Of a DNA stretch of 64,000 nucleotides, positions 20,861-32,899 are shown piece after piece (the first letter of the stretch is position 1; each line of letters opens with the position of its first letter). The notes under the pieces are model-generated. The model was not told the DNA's origin and searched no databases. It was given only the letters and a program-made list of their open reading frames with translations. The position numbers were made by a program, and so were the translations under genes. This DNA comes from Macrothele yani (Eukaryota > Arthropoda > Arachnida > Araneae > Macrothelidae): the NCBI GenBank assembly GCA_039090855.1, contig CM077005.1:75078607-75142606 (forward strand). The letters are read 5' to 3'.

Positions 20861-23189
20861 CATTCGAATATATTCTTTGTCCGCTAACACTATGAAGCTG
20901 GTCTGGAATGTGATCAAACCTGTACAAATGACTAAACATCTGAGAAAGTATAGGCAACATCTGATTTCTTTGATTACCAACGTCTTCTCTCTTAGCAAAA
21001 CAAAAAGCTAAGGTATTTTTTTTACAGTTCCAACATTTTCATAAACTTGCAGGACACAAAATACTTTTTACTTGATTTATTTTTTTGTATTTTAATAGGC
21101 TTTTTACCTGCAATCAGTTCATTAGAATATTCAGATATTGTTTTCATCTTTGTTAGGCAAGACAATTCTGAGCATTACTTAGCGGAACCACCTTGCTGTA
21201 ATAAAAATTACCGATACATTCTGCTCTATGTATGTTGCTTTGGGAATGAAAAATAAAAGGTTGCTGGAAAATTTACTCCTGTGTGAGTTCTTTCATCAGC
21301 TCGAATCATAGACAAAAAATTGGGAAACCAGGAATTCAATAACACGGACCTCTGGTTCCTTTGCATTTGTGTTAGTTTCCAAGAAACAGCAATCTTATCC
21401 TTTCTGATCTGAGCACCGGCGCAAAGTAGGTCAATCCTCTTATACTTTGGTTGCCTTTCCTTCCACTCTTTGGATCCTTCTTTTTGCGAGGAGGTAACAA
21501 CTGCGTTGTCTCCGGAAAAATTCTGGAGCGAAGATTTTTACAGCTCTGGAGACTGGTTTGAAAAGCAAGAAGTTCGAAGCCTGGGTGTTGAAATATCAGA
21601 CAGTCTCGCATTACTATGACCACGTAAGCCTAAGTTCCTATTTTCTAGAGATACATTCTATCTTGCATAAAAGAAAATTCAACAAAGGCATGATTTTACA
21701 ACACTGAGAATATATCTAGTGTTACTAAAGAAGAGTACTATTCATAAGAAAATCACGAAGCTGCGGAAATGCTGAAAAGTGGTAAACAACTTGCAACAAC
21801 AAATGATTAATTTAATCCTCTATATCTTATGCGAAAAAATTGTTCTTTAATCATTGTTTTTAGCAATGTATTAGTCTTTCTAACAAAAACAGCTCTTTCG
21901 ATGAAATGAAATGAAAAGAATTTGTTGAAAACCATAACGTTAGTCTATGTATCTTGAGCTTCTGTTTTGATTTACAGAAAAAACTAAACTTTTGGTGTTA
22001 TCGTCTGGTTCTACCAGACGCTAGCGACGTTTGGACACACAACATTTGCTTTTAGAGAACAAAATTAAGAAACGTTTTCTTTTCACTGTGTTCAGCTAAG
22101 CATACAAAAAAGAACTTTCCCGTATGACTTTCGCATTTGTGTTGTATATTAGTTATTTTTTCCTTTTTGATGTTATCTTTTATCCAAAATTTGTTTATTT
22201 TTCCACTATTTTCTGAACTTAACGGTATATCTGAACTCCCAAAAGCTTTCTCTCAGACTGATAGTACTTCACAGGGGCAAAGGTAAGCATGACAGATAAA
22301 ATCACACAACACTGGGGGTGTGAGGGATGATAGGCGGTAAGATTTTTGTCGCTGTTGATTTCACTTGCTCGTTCAACGAATTTCTGTTCTGCTTGTGACG
22401 AATTATAATTAGTTCTTATTAACCTGCAATTATTCAAGTTAAAGTCTTCATGAATTGTGACCGTATGTGCGTTGTGCCAGGTACAAGTTGTTTCTCTGCC
22501 ACCTAGTGTATTTCTGCGAGAAACAGAAATAAAGAGTGCTTGTCCATCAGCAAAAATCCTAAGCTAATTGTCATCAGATGCCGTACAGAAATTAAGATTC
22601 TTTGGTTTAATTGTTGGTGTGATAAGCTAGATTTAATCTTTCCAGTGACTATTATTTAACTTAAAACGTAACACAATTTTAAATACACAATGTTTCCGCT
22701 AGGAAGCAAATTTGCCCTTATAAGCCAGATCAAACATGACCACCGTGTCTCCTCCAGTGAAAGCGCCTTACAGCACATACCAATGACAGACATCATCCAC
22801 TGATGCGGAAAATATATTTGCTCTTGACAGAAGGAAGGAGCTAACTCTCTCCATTATGAAGTCCTTGCAATGGGGAAACAGAAAGACTTGTTGGACTCTG
22901 AAGGATTATAGGTATCGGCACAGAAAAGCAGCACCCAATATCTCAGCTACACTGCTAAAAATAAGTGGTGTGAATTCTCAGAGAATTTCTTAAAATAACG
23001 TGCAGTACATTTGCCGGTAGGTATCCGTCTTTTAATAAATTTTCCAGTTTTAAAAGTGCCTGTTACTTTTAACTTCCGCATTTTCTTACATTTTCTTTAG
23101 TCAGTAATTGCGATTATTTCAGAAAATTTCTTTTTAGGGTTTTTCGTATTTATTCAGAAATTTTGCAAAATCGAAGATGTTGAATTATT
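20861..23189. other. About 2.3 kb with no recognised gene
   Basis: AT-rich sequence with short ORFs and no domain or tRNA-like signature. A small TCTGG...CCAGA hairpin lies near 22006-22020. A short stretch around 21328 (AGGAATTCAATAACA) recurs at 19324, suggesting an undefined old repeat. Confidence 0.35.
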
Positions 23190-23488
23190 AACGGTATTAA
23201 TACAGTTTAGCGGCCACATATAATTACCCCGAATATCTTCCTGAAATGAATTTTGTACAGTAGTCTGTGATCTCATGATACTAAATCAGTCTGCTGCGCA
23301 AGCACTTTTGCTGTTTAAATTGGTGAAAATGAATTTTATAAATTGTTACCTACCCACCGTGATGCTTCAGGCACCCGCCATTTGCAATGGCACGTAAAGT
23401 TGTTTTCACTGCAAGTGTGTCGTCTGCTACTTGAAACTTCCGGTTGCCAACCGAAGACCAGTGGATGAGTAAAAGTCAATTTCAGTTT

Positions 23489-23705
23489 TTTTTTTTTAAT
23501 TGGAGGTTTAACGACCGCCGTGAGCAACTCAATGGGCTATAAGCAGTCGCCCGTCCCTAATTTAGGGTCACTGGTTACAGGGAAGGGAGAGAGCCAGTGC
23601 CGTAAGACAAACACAACATCTATGCCTGACCGGGATTCGAACCCGGACCCCTTACGGACGAATGATCAGAGGCCAACGCCTTAGACCACTGCGCCACCGG
23701 GGCGG
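23489..23705 (-). mobile_element. SINE-A copy with 12-bp target duplication
   Basis: Near-consensus minus-strand copy. CAATTTCAGTTT is present at 23477-23488 and again at 23706-23717. It sits just inside the left arm of the fold-back structure, so it arrived after that structure formed or into its centre. Confidence 0.97.
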
Positions 23706-23818
23706 CAATTTCAGTTTGCCTGAGTGTATTTTCGAGAAGTGGGCATTTTTTCTGAGGACATTCTTTCGTACATTAAAATTTTGGATGACGTTCATTAAAT
23801 ATTTCCATTTGTTTGTGG

Positions 23819-23896
23819 ATAAAATCTGGATTCGAACCCGAATCCATAGCGGACGATTAGAAGACAGCGTCTCGTTCCACTCGGCTACTGGGACGA
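23819..23896 (-). other. tRNA-like segment (class II type)
   Basis: Minus strand: CCCAGTAGCCGAGTGGAACG (A-box region), a long variable arm, and CGGGTTCGAATCCAG (B box). The acceptor stem does not pair well (GTCGTCC against TTTATCC), so this is more likely a tRNA pseudogene or the head of a SINE than a working tRNA. Confidence 0.55.
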
Positions 23897-24049
23897 CGAA
23901 ATTTTTGTTGTACGGATTAAAACATTAATTTCCTAGTAACTGTTGGATGAAGGGGGCGCTAGCCCTACCAAAAATCTGTTATATGCCTACCAAACATTTT
24001 GTACGAAAGTGGAAATGTGTTTAAATTATCAAAGTTCAGGGAGTATTTC

Positions 24050-24200
24050 CTCCTTTATTTTCCGGAGATATTATGTTAACAAGATGATGTCGTTATACTT
24101 AACTAAATTTCTAAATAATGAAATGAGGAGACTTATTTTCCGGAGATATTGTGTTAACAAAATGATTTCGTTACACTGAACTACATTTCTAAATAATAAA
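24050..24200 (+). repeat. Tandem duplication of ~72 bp
   Basis: Two copies of TTATTTTCCGGAGATATT, GTTAACAA, ATGATGTCGTTA or ATGATTTCGTTA, CTAAATAATGAAATGA or a close variant. Confidence 0.8.
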
Positions 24201-24673
24201 ATGAAATGTCGAGGTTGTGCACGTGACAATTGGTAGCTAAATGTTGAAAAATGTAGGTTATATCTGCTTTCCAAATCATTTTATTTGAAAAATCTACGTT
24301 ACATCTGCCTTCGAACTGATTTTAGTTCTGAGTGTTGCAAAATATTGAAAACGAAATTTCCCTTTTTACCCAAACCCTACGCAAAATAGTAGTTGAACGC
24401 TCTTTCCGCTCGGCTGCCGGAAATTTCAAGTAGCAGACGACAATCTTGCAGTGAAAACAACTTTACGTGCCATTGCAAATGGTGGGTGCCTGAAGCATCA
24501 CGGTGGGTAGGTAACAATTTATAAAATTCATTTTCACCAATTTAAACAGCAAAAGTTCTTGCGCAGCAGACTGATTTAGTATCATGAGATCACAGACTAC
24601 TGTACAAAATTCATTTCAGGAAGATATTCGGGGTAATTATATGTGGCCGCTAAACTGTATTAATACCGTTTAT

Positions 24674-24840
24674 AAAACCCAAACAATGGTCTCGCAGCAG
24701 TTGAATTATTAACTTAAAACCCAAACAATGGTCTCGCAGCAGTTGAATTATTAACTTAAAACCCAAACAATGGTCTCGCAGTAGTTGAATTATTAACTTA
24801 AAACGCAGATAAATTTTGAATTATTAACATAAAACGCAGA
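24674..24840 (+). repeat. 42-bp tandem repeat, about 3.5 copies
   Basis: Unit: AAAACCCAAACAATGGTCTC then GCAGCAGTTGAATTATTAAC TT. The first copies are nearly identical and later ones shorten. The GTCTCGCAGCAG part also occurs at the end of the adjoining tRNA-like segment (24852-24862), so the array probably grew from that element's edge. Confidence 0.88.
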
Positions 24841-24844
24841 TAAT

Positions 24845-24930
24845 CGTCTCGCAGCAGTGGGGATAGAACCGACGTCTTTGGGGTTCGATCAACACATAAC
24901 TTGCATCTTAACCACTGAGCCAGAAAGATT
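24845..24930 (-). other. tRNA-like segment
   Basis: Minus strand: TCTGGCTCAGTGGTTAAGAT (A box), then GTCGGTTCTATCCCCAC (B-box-like). The spacing fits a tRNA-derived SINE head. Stem pairing is imperfect, so I do not call a functional tRNA. Confidence 0.5.
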
Positions 24931-26227
24931 CGGAAATCTGAATCACGTTCGTGGTAAAACTAGTTCCGCGATGTAGATTTTTTTTTTTTCATTAATGCGC
25001 GTGATTTAGTAATTTTATTTTTCTGTTGGAACTTATTTTTTGAAACGGTTTGTTATAATTTTATTTTTCTCTAGGAAGACTTATCATCAAAATATTAAGT
25101 ACTTTTTAAATAGTGATTTGGCGAAGCAACAGAATGCTTTGGAACATGAGATCTTTCTAAATTGACAAAGGCTTCAATTATCTTTAAGAAAAAGAGAAAT
25201 GTACTGTTTTATAGTATTATCTCACAAAACTCTGAAATATAGAATTTTCTATAGCTTTAATTTACTACATATCTTTTGTCTTAAGTAATCCACATACTGA
25301 TACATAGACATCGTACAATCACGTGTACAATAATTTAAATACTCGGTTTCTTACGGTAACACAATACATAAGAGCTGGTCCCCAAAATGGGGGAGAGGAG
25401 AAGAAATATCCTGTTCTACAATAACCAAAATTCGTGTGATATGCTATCCACGTTATAATTATCAGATCTCGCTACAGCACTTCAAAATCAGATCTTTCGA
25501 CAGACAAGTGAAATTTAACAGCTAATCAAACCTCAAGTATTCCAGGGCATATCTGCTTTGACCAGAAATTTTTCGTTATATGGATTCGAAAAAGTGAGAA
25601 CGGAGTTTTTCTGTTAACATACGAAAGGAATTGCGGGAAGGTTTCTGAAAATTCAGAATTTTCCTGTAGTACGAAAAATCCGTGAAATTCAGGTTTCTTT
25701 CCATCATTTCAAGGAAAAGGTTATATCAGAAACATGCCCCTATATTTACGAAAGGAATCAGGGAGAGTGGTTCGTGCATTTCAGAAATTGTTTTGGGATT
25801 TTTTCTCTGTTCGGGGAGTCTCCATAATGAAAGTGTGGAGAGAATGGTCCAAAAAGGGGCACACATCCAGCCAGGAAGCGGAGACTAACACTGATTGAGA
25901 GTCCACGTGAACTCCGGTTGGCATGTACTGACTGTACAGATCATGATTTAACAGTTAACGTCACACTACAACGAAAGCACACAAGAAACGTTTCCGAGCA
26001 TTACAGTCCGGCAAATGCACTTGTGGATGGGTCTAAGGATTCAGCGATCTTTTCTTGTTCCCAGTATCGCCGACTTGGTAAAAAGTTGCTAAATCTAGGG
26101 AATTTCACATTTAAGTTAGAGACAAAAACGTTGTTTTTCGATTAGCAAAATTTTAAGATTATTTTTTCATGTTTTAATCGATTTCAGAGACTTTTCTTTA
26201 TATTTACAGATTCAAGCATTTCAAATG
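24931..26227. other. About 1.3 kb without a recognised gene
   Basis: AT-rich with short ORFs and no domain signatures. Confidence 0.35.
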
Positions 26228-28040
26228 CGTTTTTAGCACGTCTTTTGTAAAAAAAGATCGTGCTTCTATTATCGGTTTGTCCGCCCGTCCGTCTGTACCC
26301 ACGATATCTCTGCAACTATTAGTCCGATTTGAAAAATTCTTTTTGCATTTGGAAGCTTGAAATATACAAATGATGATCTTTTATTTCGTTTTTTTTTACG
26401 ATGTACAATTTCGCCGGTAGAGGGCGTAAATGCAGATGATGTCGAATTCAAAAATACGTTTTATTCCACATATTTGCTTCTAAACATCCGATTGAATTTT
26501 TTTTTATATTTCAATTCCATTTATGTCGAAGAGTATTTTAGATATAGTTACTTTTTCAAATTACGCACAGATTTTCCGCTAGGAGCGTAAAAGTAAATTA
26601 TATTTTTCCCGATAACTCTTCTTCTAAAACTAAAATTTGAAAATTTTTTCTTCAGCGGATACATCTCCTCATGAAAAATCTTTTGCATTAAATTTCAATT
26701 TTTTGGTAAAGAATACTTTGGCCACCAGGGGGCGTAAGTGTTAATTTTTGCTTCTGATGTATTTGCCATAAAATCGGAGCTTCTAAAATATCGATTGAAA
26801 AAATTCTTTCGTGGACTGATGCCACACACATCGATAAACCTTTTCCGAATATTTCTTCTTAAAATATTGCACAGTTTCTCCGCCAGGAGGCGTAGATGTA
26901 CATCTTATTTTTGTCAATATCTCTACTTCTAGGAGTCCGATTTGAAAAAATCCTTCTTTGTTGGATAGTGTTTTCCGTGGGACATGTTTTTCATATAATT
27001 TCCAAATTTTCAAGTAATTCATAGAATTTCCGCTAGGGGGCGTAAAGGTAAATTGCGTTTCCCCCTATACCTCTGCTTCTAAATCTCCGATTTGAAACAT
27101 TCTTTCTGCACCGCATACAGCTCCTGATGGGAAATCGTTTGCACATAATTTCAAATTTTTGTACGAAATGGGTTGGCCACCAAGTGGCGTAAGTCTTAAT
27201 TTTCGCTTCTGTTGTATTTGCAGCAAAATATGAGCTTCTAAATCTCGATTGAAAAAAAAGTCATTTGTTGACCGATACTACTCATGTTGACAAACCTTTT
27301 AGGAAAATTTTCTTCTTGAAAAAACCATTTTCTACGCCAGGGGGTGTAGATGTATATCTTATTCTTGTCAATATCTCTACTTTTAAGAGTACGATTTGAA
27401 AAATTCCTTCTTTGTTAGGTAGTGTTTCCGATGCGAAATGTTTTTCCTATAAATTCAAAATTTTCAAGTACATCATAGACTTTCCGCTAGGGGGCACAAA
27501 GGTAAATTGCGTTTTCTTCGTTATTTCTGCTCCTAAAGCTCTGATTTGAAAAATTCTTCCTGAATCGCATACAAGACATGATGGAAAATATTTTTCATAT
27601 ATTTTCTGTTTGGTAAAGAATGGTTTAGCCACCAGCGGTCATAAGTGTTAATTTCGGCTTCTGAAGATTTTGTTGCAAAATCTGGGTTCCTGGAAAACTC
27701 GACTAATTTTTTTTTTTTCTTGGACCGATACCGCTTATACGGATAAACCTTTTGAGAATACTTTCTTCCTATTATAATGCATGATTTTCCCACCCGGGGA
27801 CGTAAAGTCACATCTTATTTTTTTCGATATCTTTGTTTTTAAGAGTTCGTAAGCTCACGATTCCGTTTACAGCAATATCTGATGGATTAAAACCCCGATT
27901 GAAAATTGTCTTTCTTTCGTCAGATCTATTGTTTTCCATACCGGTTCCATTGACTTTGAATAGCTTTGATAAATTTAATTTGCGTCAGAACGGATTCAAA
28001 GGACGTGCTTATTACACCCGAAAATTCGGTGTCGTCTTTC
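26228..28040 (-). repeat. Tandem-repeat element with CTCF-like cores, copy 2
   Basis: Inverted relative to copy 1. Ten cores near 26416, 26575, 26719, 26879, 27029, 27174, 27333, 27483, 27628 and 27789, at spacings cycling through about 160, 145 and 150 bp. Best core TGGCCACCAGGGGGCGT at 26719-26735. The left end has TTAGCACGTCTTTTGTAAAA directly followed by its own partial inverse (AGATCGTGCT), forming a hairpin. The right end has GGACGTGCTTATTACACCCG and AATTCGGTGTC, matching the ends of the other copies. Confidence 0.88.
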
Positions 28041-28404
28041 TTGTTTTTTATTCAAGTGCATATCTTCTTCGCTTTCCATAGTTTTCACAAATGCAACCAT
28101 GAATCTTGCAGAGGGCTTCTTTCCCCCTAGCGCTTTTCTTTATAGCAGACACAGGAAGCTTGCCTATGCCCTCTAATTTTGTCTGGGAAATAATATATTT
28201 CTGTGATTCCTTAGGCTGTTAGTGTGATGGTATTGGGACTTACTAAATTTTTATTTGCAGATATACTTTATCATTAAACTAAAAGTTTTGTTTGTGTAAA
28301 ATCAAAAACATTAGTAACAAATAACTGATAAAAAGAATAAAAAAAATATTTTTTAACCATACAGTTTATTGATACCCCATATTTTGCATACAGATTTGTA
28401 GCTC

Positions 28405-29520
28405 GTCTTTTTTAAAACAAGTTAGTAAAATCATGCAATGCATTGATTATGATACGCTTTCCAACATACCAGAAATTATTACTCAAGTTATGAGGATAAT
28501 TGCTGTGGAATAAATCTCGCTCCTGTGTCCTGGCCTTTGACCCCATTTCGATGATATTCAACAGAACCGATTCAGTACACCTCAAGAATAACATACTAAA
28601 GTTTTGTCGCAATAGAAGCAGTTTTACGCAAGTTATGAGAATACTGTCTGTGGAATAAATCTGGCTTTTGTGCAATGACCTTTGACCCCATTTCGTTGAT
28701 ATTCAACAGGACCGATTCACTATACCTCCGGAACAACATGATAACGTTTTGTCGCAATCGAAACATTTTTTGGTAAGTTATGATGCACAAGGGCAATGGA
28801 ATGGATCCCACTCCAGTGTCCTGACCTTTGACCCCATTTCGCCCATTTTCAATAGGGTTCGTCCCCAGTGGCTCCCTACCACATACTAAAATTTCATCCA
28901 AATCGAACCATTTTTACGCAAGTTATGACGCATAAGGGCAATGGAACAAATCCCGCTCTTATGTCCTGCCTGACCTTTGACCCTATTTCGCCCATTTTCA
29001 ATAGGGTTCGTGGTCAAGTGGTTCCCTACCACATACTAAAATTTCATCGAAATCGAACCATATTTACGCATATTACGACACATAAAGGCAATGGAATGGA
29101 TTCCACCTTTTCGCCCATTTTCAATAGGGTTCGTCCCCAGGAGGTTCCTTACCAAATATTAAAATGTCATCGAAATCGAACCATTTTTACGCAAGTTATG
29201 ACGCATAAGGGCAATGAAATAAATACCGCTTTTATGCCCTGCCTGACCTGTGACCCCATTCGCTCATTTTCAATAGGGTTCGTGCCCAGTGGTCCCCTAC
29301 CACATACTAAAATTTCATCGAAATCGAACCATATTTACGCATGTTATGACGCATAAAGGCAATGAAATGGATCCCACTTTTATGTCCTGACCTTTGACCC
29401 CATTCCACCCATTTTCAATAGGGTTCGTCCCCTGGTGGTCCCCTACCACATACTGAAATTTCATCGAAATCGAACCATTTTTACGTGAGTTATCGTGCCG
29501 AGAGACAGACGGACGGACAG
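28405..29520 (+). repeat. ~145-bp tandem array with DR1-like motifs
   Basis: About seven monomers, each with TTTGACCCCATTTCG, CCATTTTCAATAGGGTTCGT, ACATACTAAAATTTCATCGA, AATCGAACCATTTTTACGCA and AGTTATGACGCATAAGGGCA. TGACCTTTGACCC occurs exactly at 28676, 28822, 28971 and 29388, with one change at 28531 (TGGCC) and 29244 (CTGTGACCC). The monomer near 29105 has lost it through a deletion. The array ends in a GACAGACGGACGG run. ORFs running through it are products of the repeat, not genes. Confidence 0.88.
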
Positions 29521-29565
29521 ACGGACGGAAAAAGCTGGAGCAATAGGCTTCTTCAACCTACGCTT

Positions 29566-31455
29566 GGAAAGCGTAAAGAGATCGTGCGTATGTTATCGGT
29601 TTGTCCGTCCGCCTGTAGACACGATATCTCTGGAACTATTAGTTCGATTTGAAAAAATATTTTTGCTTTGGAAAGCTTGACATATGAGAACGATGATCGT
29701 TTATTTCGGATTTTTTTTTATGATGTACAATTTTGCCGCTAGAGGGCCTAAATGCAAATGATGTCGAATTCAAAAATACGTTTTATTCCACATATTTGCT
29801 TCTAAACATCCGATTAAAAAAAATTCTTTTACCTTTCGCTTCCATTTTTGTCGAAGAGTATTTTAGATATAGTTACTTTTTCAAATTAAGCATAGATTTT
29901 CCGCTAGGGGGCGTAAAAGTAAATTACATTTTTCCCGATAACTCTTCTTCTAAAGCTCCGATTTGAAAAAAGTTCTTCAGCGGATACACCTTCTGATAGA
30001 AAATATTTTGCATATAATTTCTAATTTCAGGTAATAAATACTTTCCCCACCAGGGGGTGTAAGCGTTAATTTTTGCTTCTGATGTATTTGCCATAAAATC
30101 TGAGCTTCTAAAATATCGACTGAAAACATTTTTTCGTGGACTGATGCCGCTCACATCGATAAACCGTTTTGGAATATTTTCTTCTTAATATATTCCACAG
30201 TTTCTCGGCCAGGGGGCGTAGATATATATCTTATTTTTGTGAAAATCTCTACTTCCAGGAGTCCCATTTGAAAAATTCCTTTTTTGTTGGATAGTGTTTT
30301 CAGTGTTACATGTTTTTCATATAATTTCAAAACTTTCAAATAGTTCATAGACTTTCCGCTAGGAGGCGTAAAGGTAAATTGCTTTCCCCTATATCTCTGC
30401 TTCTAAATTTCCGATTTGAAAAATTCTTTCTGCACCGGATACAGCTCCTGATGGGAAATCCTTTGCAAATAATTTCTAATTTTTGTAAAAAATGTTTTGG
30501 CCACCAGGTGGCGTAAGCATCAATTTCTGCTTCTGATGTATTTGCAGCTAAATATGAGCTTCTAAAATCTCGATTAAAAAAAAAGTCTTCTTGAAATATT
30601 TTTCTTCTTGAAATAATGCATGTTTTCTACGCTAAGGGGCGTAGATGTATATTTTATTTTTGTCAATATCTCTACTTCTAAGAGTCCGATTTGAAAAAAT
30701 TCCTTCTTTTTTGAATAGTGTTTCCGATGCGAAGGGTTTTTCCTATAAATTCAAAATTTTCAAGTAAATCATAGATTTTCCTCTAGGGGGCACAAAGGCA
30801 AATTGCGTTTTCTGCGTTATTTCTGCTCCTAAAACACCGATTTGAAAATTTCTTCCTGTATCGCATACACGACCTGATGGAAAATATTTTTCACATAATT
30901 TCTAATGTTTGGTTAAGAATGGTTTGGCCACCAGGGGGTATAAGTGTTAATATCTGCTTCTGATGTATTTGTAGCAAAATCTGAGATCCTGAAATCTCGA
31001 CTAATTTTTTTTTCTTGGGCCGATACCCCTCATATGGATAAACCTTTTGAGAATACTTTCTTCCTAAAATAATGCATGGTTTTCCCGCCAGGGGATGTAA
31101 AGTCACATCTTATTTTTGTCGATATCTCTGTTTCTAAGAGTCCGATTTGAGAAATTCTTTCTGTGTTGGAGAGCGTTTCCGGAGCGAAATGTTTCTCATA
31201 TAAATTCATGTTTTTCCTAACGCACACGTCTGCAACCAGAGGGCGTAAGCTCACGATTTCGTTTACAGCAATATCTGAGGGATTAAAAGCCCATAGAAAA
31301 GCTTCTTTCACCCGTCAGATACTATTGTTTTCCATACCGGTTCCATTGACTTTGAATAGCTTTGATAAATTTAATTTGCGTCAGAACGGATTCAAAAGAC
31401 GTGCTTTTTACACCCGAAAATTCGGTGTCATTTTTCTTGTTTATCATTATTGGAA
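29566..31455 (-). repeat. Tandem-repeat element with CTCF-like cores, copy 3
   Basis: Same orientation as copy 2. Eleven cores near 29733, 29899, 30046, 30206, 30355, 30498, 30632, 30779, 30926, 31086 and 31236, including CCACCAGGTGGCGTAAG (30501) and CCACCAGGGGGTATAAG (30929). The left end lacks the terminal AGCACGTCTTTTG of copy 2 but keeps TTATCGGTTTGTCCGTCCG. The right end keeps AAAGACGTGCTTTTTACACC and AATTCGGTGTC. Confidence 0.88.
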
Positions 31456-31664
31456 GATTTAAGAAATCAATGTTTAGTCACTATGACTTTAATTTTCTTA
31501 TTGACCACAGTTCTGCTGTCTTTTGGCCCAGCTTCCTCGGGACGTATTGAAAACATGAATGACTTCCATGCGTCGTAAAGAAAGTGGGACAAAGCCCATC
31601 GAAACTAGGGTCTATAAGAATGATTAATTGTGACTATACGTTTTTTTATTCTATACAGATATAT

Positions 31665-31850
31665 TGTGACGTGCCACTGAGGGTACATGTGAGAAAAACG
31701 GCCAAGTTACAGCGATAACCTTTGCCGGCGTAGTCCACTCTGGAGAACATCCCGCTTCGGAGTACGAGACGTGGGTTAGAATACCACCAGCGTCAAAATG
31801 TGCATCTCTCTCCCTAACTTCACAATGTTTATGGTCTGTGATTTGTAATA
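31665..31850 (+). mobile_element. SINE-C copy
   Basis: Third tRNA-derived family. The head has GCGTAGTCCACTCTGGAGAA (A-box region) and GACGTGGGTTAGAATACCAC (B-box region), preceded by AAGTTACAGCGATAACCTTT and followed by a short tail. Five copies in this window align over about 150 bp. Confidence 0.75.
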
Positions 31851-32364
31851 TTGTTACGGTATGCTGTTCCTCAGAGAGAACTATTGAAGCCAGAAGCGTG
31901 AGGGGTTGGCAAAACAGATGTATATCCCATCCGCTTCGTTTTATACGTATAATTAACACAATTTTTATATAGAATTTTTATAAAAATTTAAATGGCACAC
32001 CAATAAGGGCAGAAATTTTACATGTTTCAAATTTCCTTTTTATGGAAGTTTTCACTGTTGGAGAATTTTTACAGCAAATTTGGGGAGTTTTAGAAGGTTT
32101 GAGTTGTGCCGATGTTGACCGACCGCCTTTAGTGGGTACGGGAAAGAATGTCTGATTCGACGAGCCCAGTCCAGTTTTTGTATGCTGCAAAAGCATGTAC
32201 GACTCAATGCCGTGCAGTTGAACACCTGAAACCATATTTCAAAGCTGCATGCAAATACGTATAATAAAAGGAGCCGAATCATAATTATTGTCATCATCGA
32301 CATCGTTTGTTTCCTTTTTTCACGTTTAACGCACCCATCACTGTGGTGGAGTTAAAAAAAAATG

Positions 32365-32520
32365 TTTAAACACCCTCATAGCCCTTTTTGCTGATGGGGA
32401 GTATTCGAGCCCACCTTTTTCTGCTCCGTTAGCCGGGCATTCTCTCGATAGAACTACACCGGCAAAGTTTATTGCTGCAACTTGCCATTTTGACTCTTGC
32501 GTCTCAGGGAGAGAAAAAGT
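32365..32520 (-). mobile_element. SINE-C copy
   Basis: Minus-strand copy: AAAATGGCAAGTTGCAGCAA, TTTGCCGGTGTAGTTC, GAGAATGCCCGGCTAACGGA, GTGGGCTCGAATACTCCCCA, CAGCAAAAAGGGC. Confidence 0.75.
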
Positions 32521-32899
32521 GAAAAACAATATATAGTTTTTGGATTTAAGGAAGAAAAAATAATTTTCATTTTAACTTTTCAAACAGGAAAGGAAACCAA
32601 AATCATTAATATTTGGAGAGAGAGAAAAAGAAATGCATATTTCATTTTAGAATTTTGTGACGCATGGAACAGAGTAATTATTATTTTTTAAGCTAACTGG
32701 TTACCTCTTTCAAAGCTCTACTTAAGATTACCGACACATTCCTCTCCTCGTCCTAAAATATTCAAAACAGTGCTGTCTGCAAGTAAGGTGCTCTTGACTA
32801 TTTTTTGGGACTCACACAACTACCTGACAGAATTTCAAGAAGCTGGATATACTGTCCATCCAGCACGTTACATTGAAACAATAAAGAACCTATGCCGGA

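Larger units (their letters stand above)
23190..24670. mobile_element. Fold-back element with ~254-bp inverted arms
   Basis: Left arm 23190-23443 (AACGGTATTAATACAG, CGGCCACATATAATTACCCC, CACTGCAAGTGTGTCGTCTG, ACTTCCGG) and right arm about 24417-24670 are inverted copies with only a few differences. The ~970-bp centre contains a later SINE-A, a tRNA-like segment and a duplicated block, but no transposase. It could be a non-autonomous TIR element or an inverted duplication. TTGAATTATTAAC occurs just outside the left arm and again to the right at 24700-24712, so a simple target duplication is not clear. Confidence 0.8.

Noticed and set aside
28868..29356. 162-codon ORF with internal repeats
   Set aside because: Translation of the ~145-bp tandem array; repeats in the protein merely follow the DNA.
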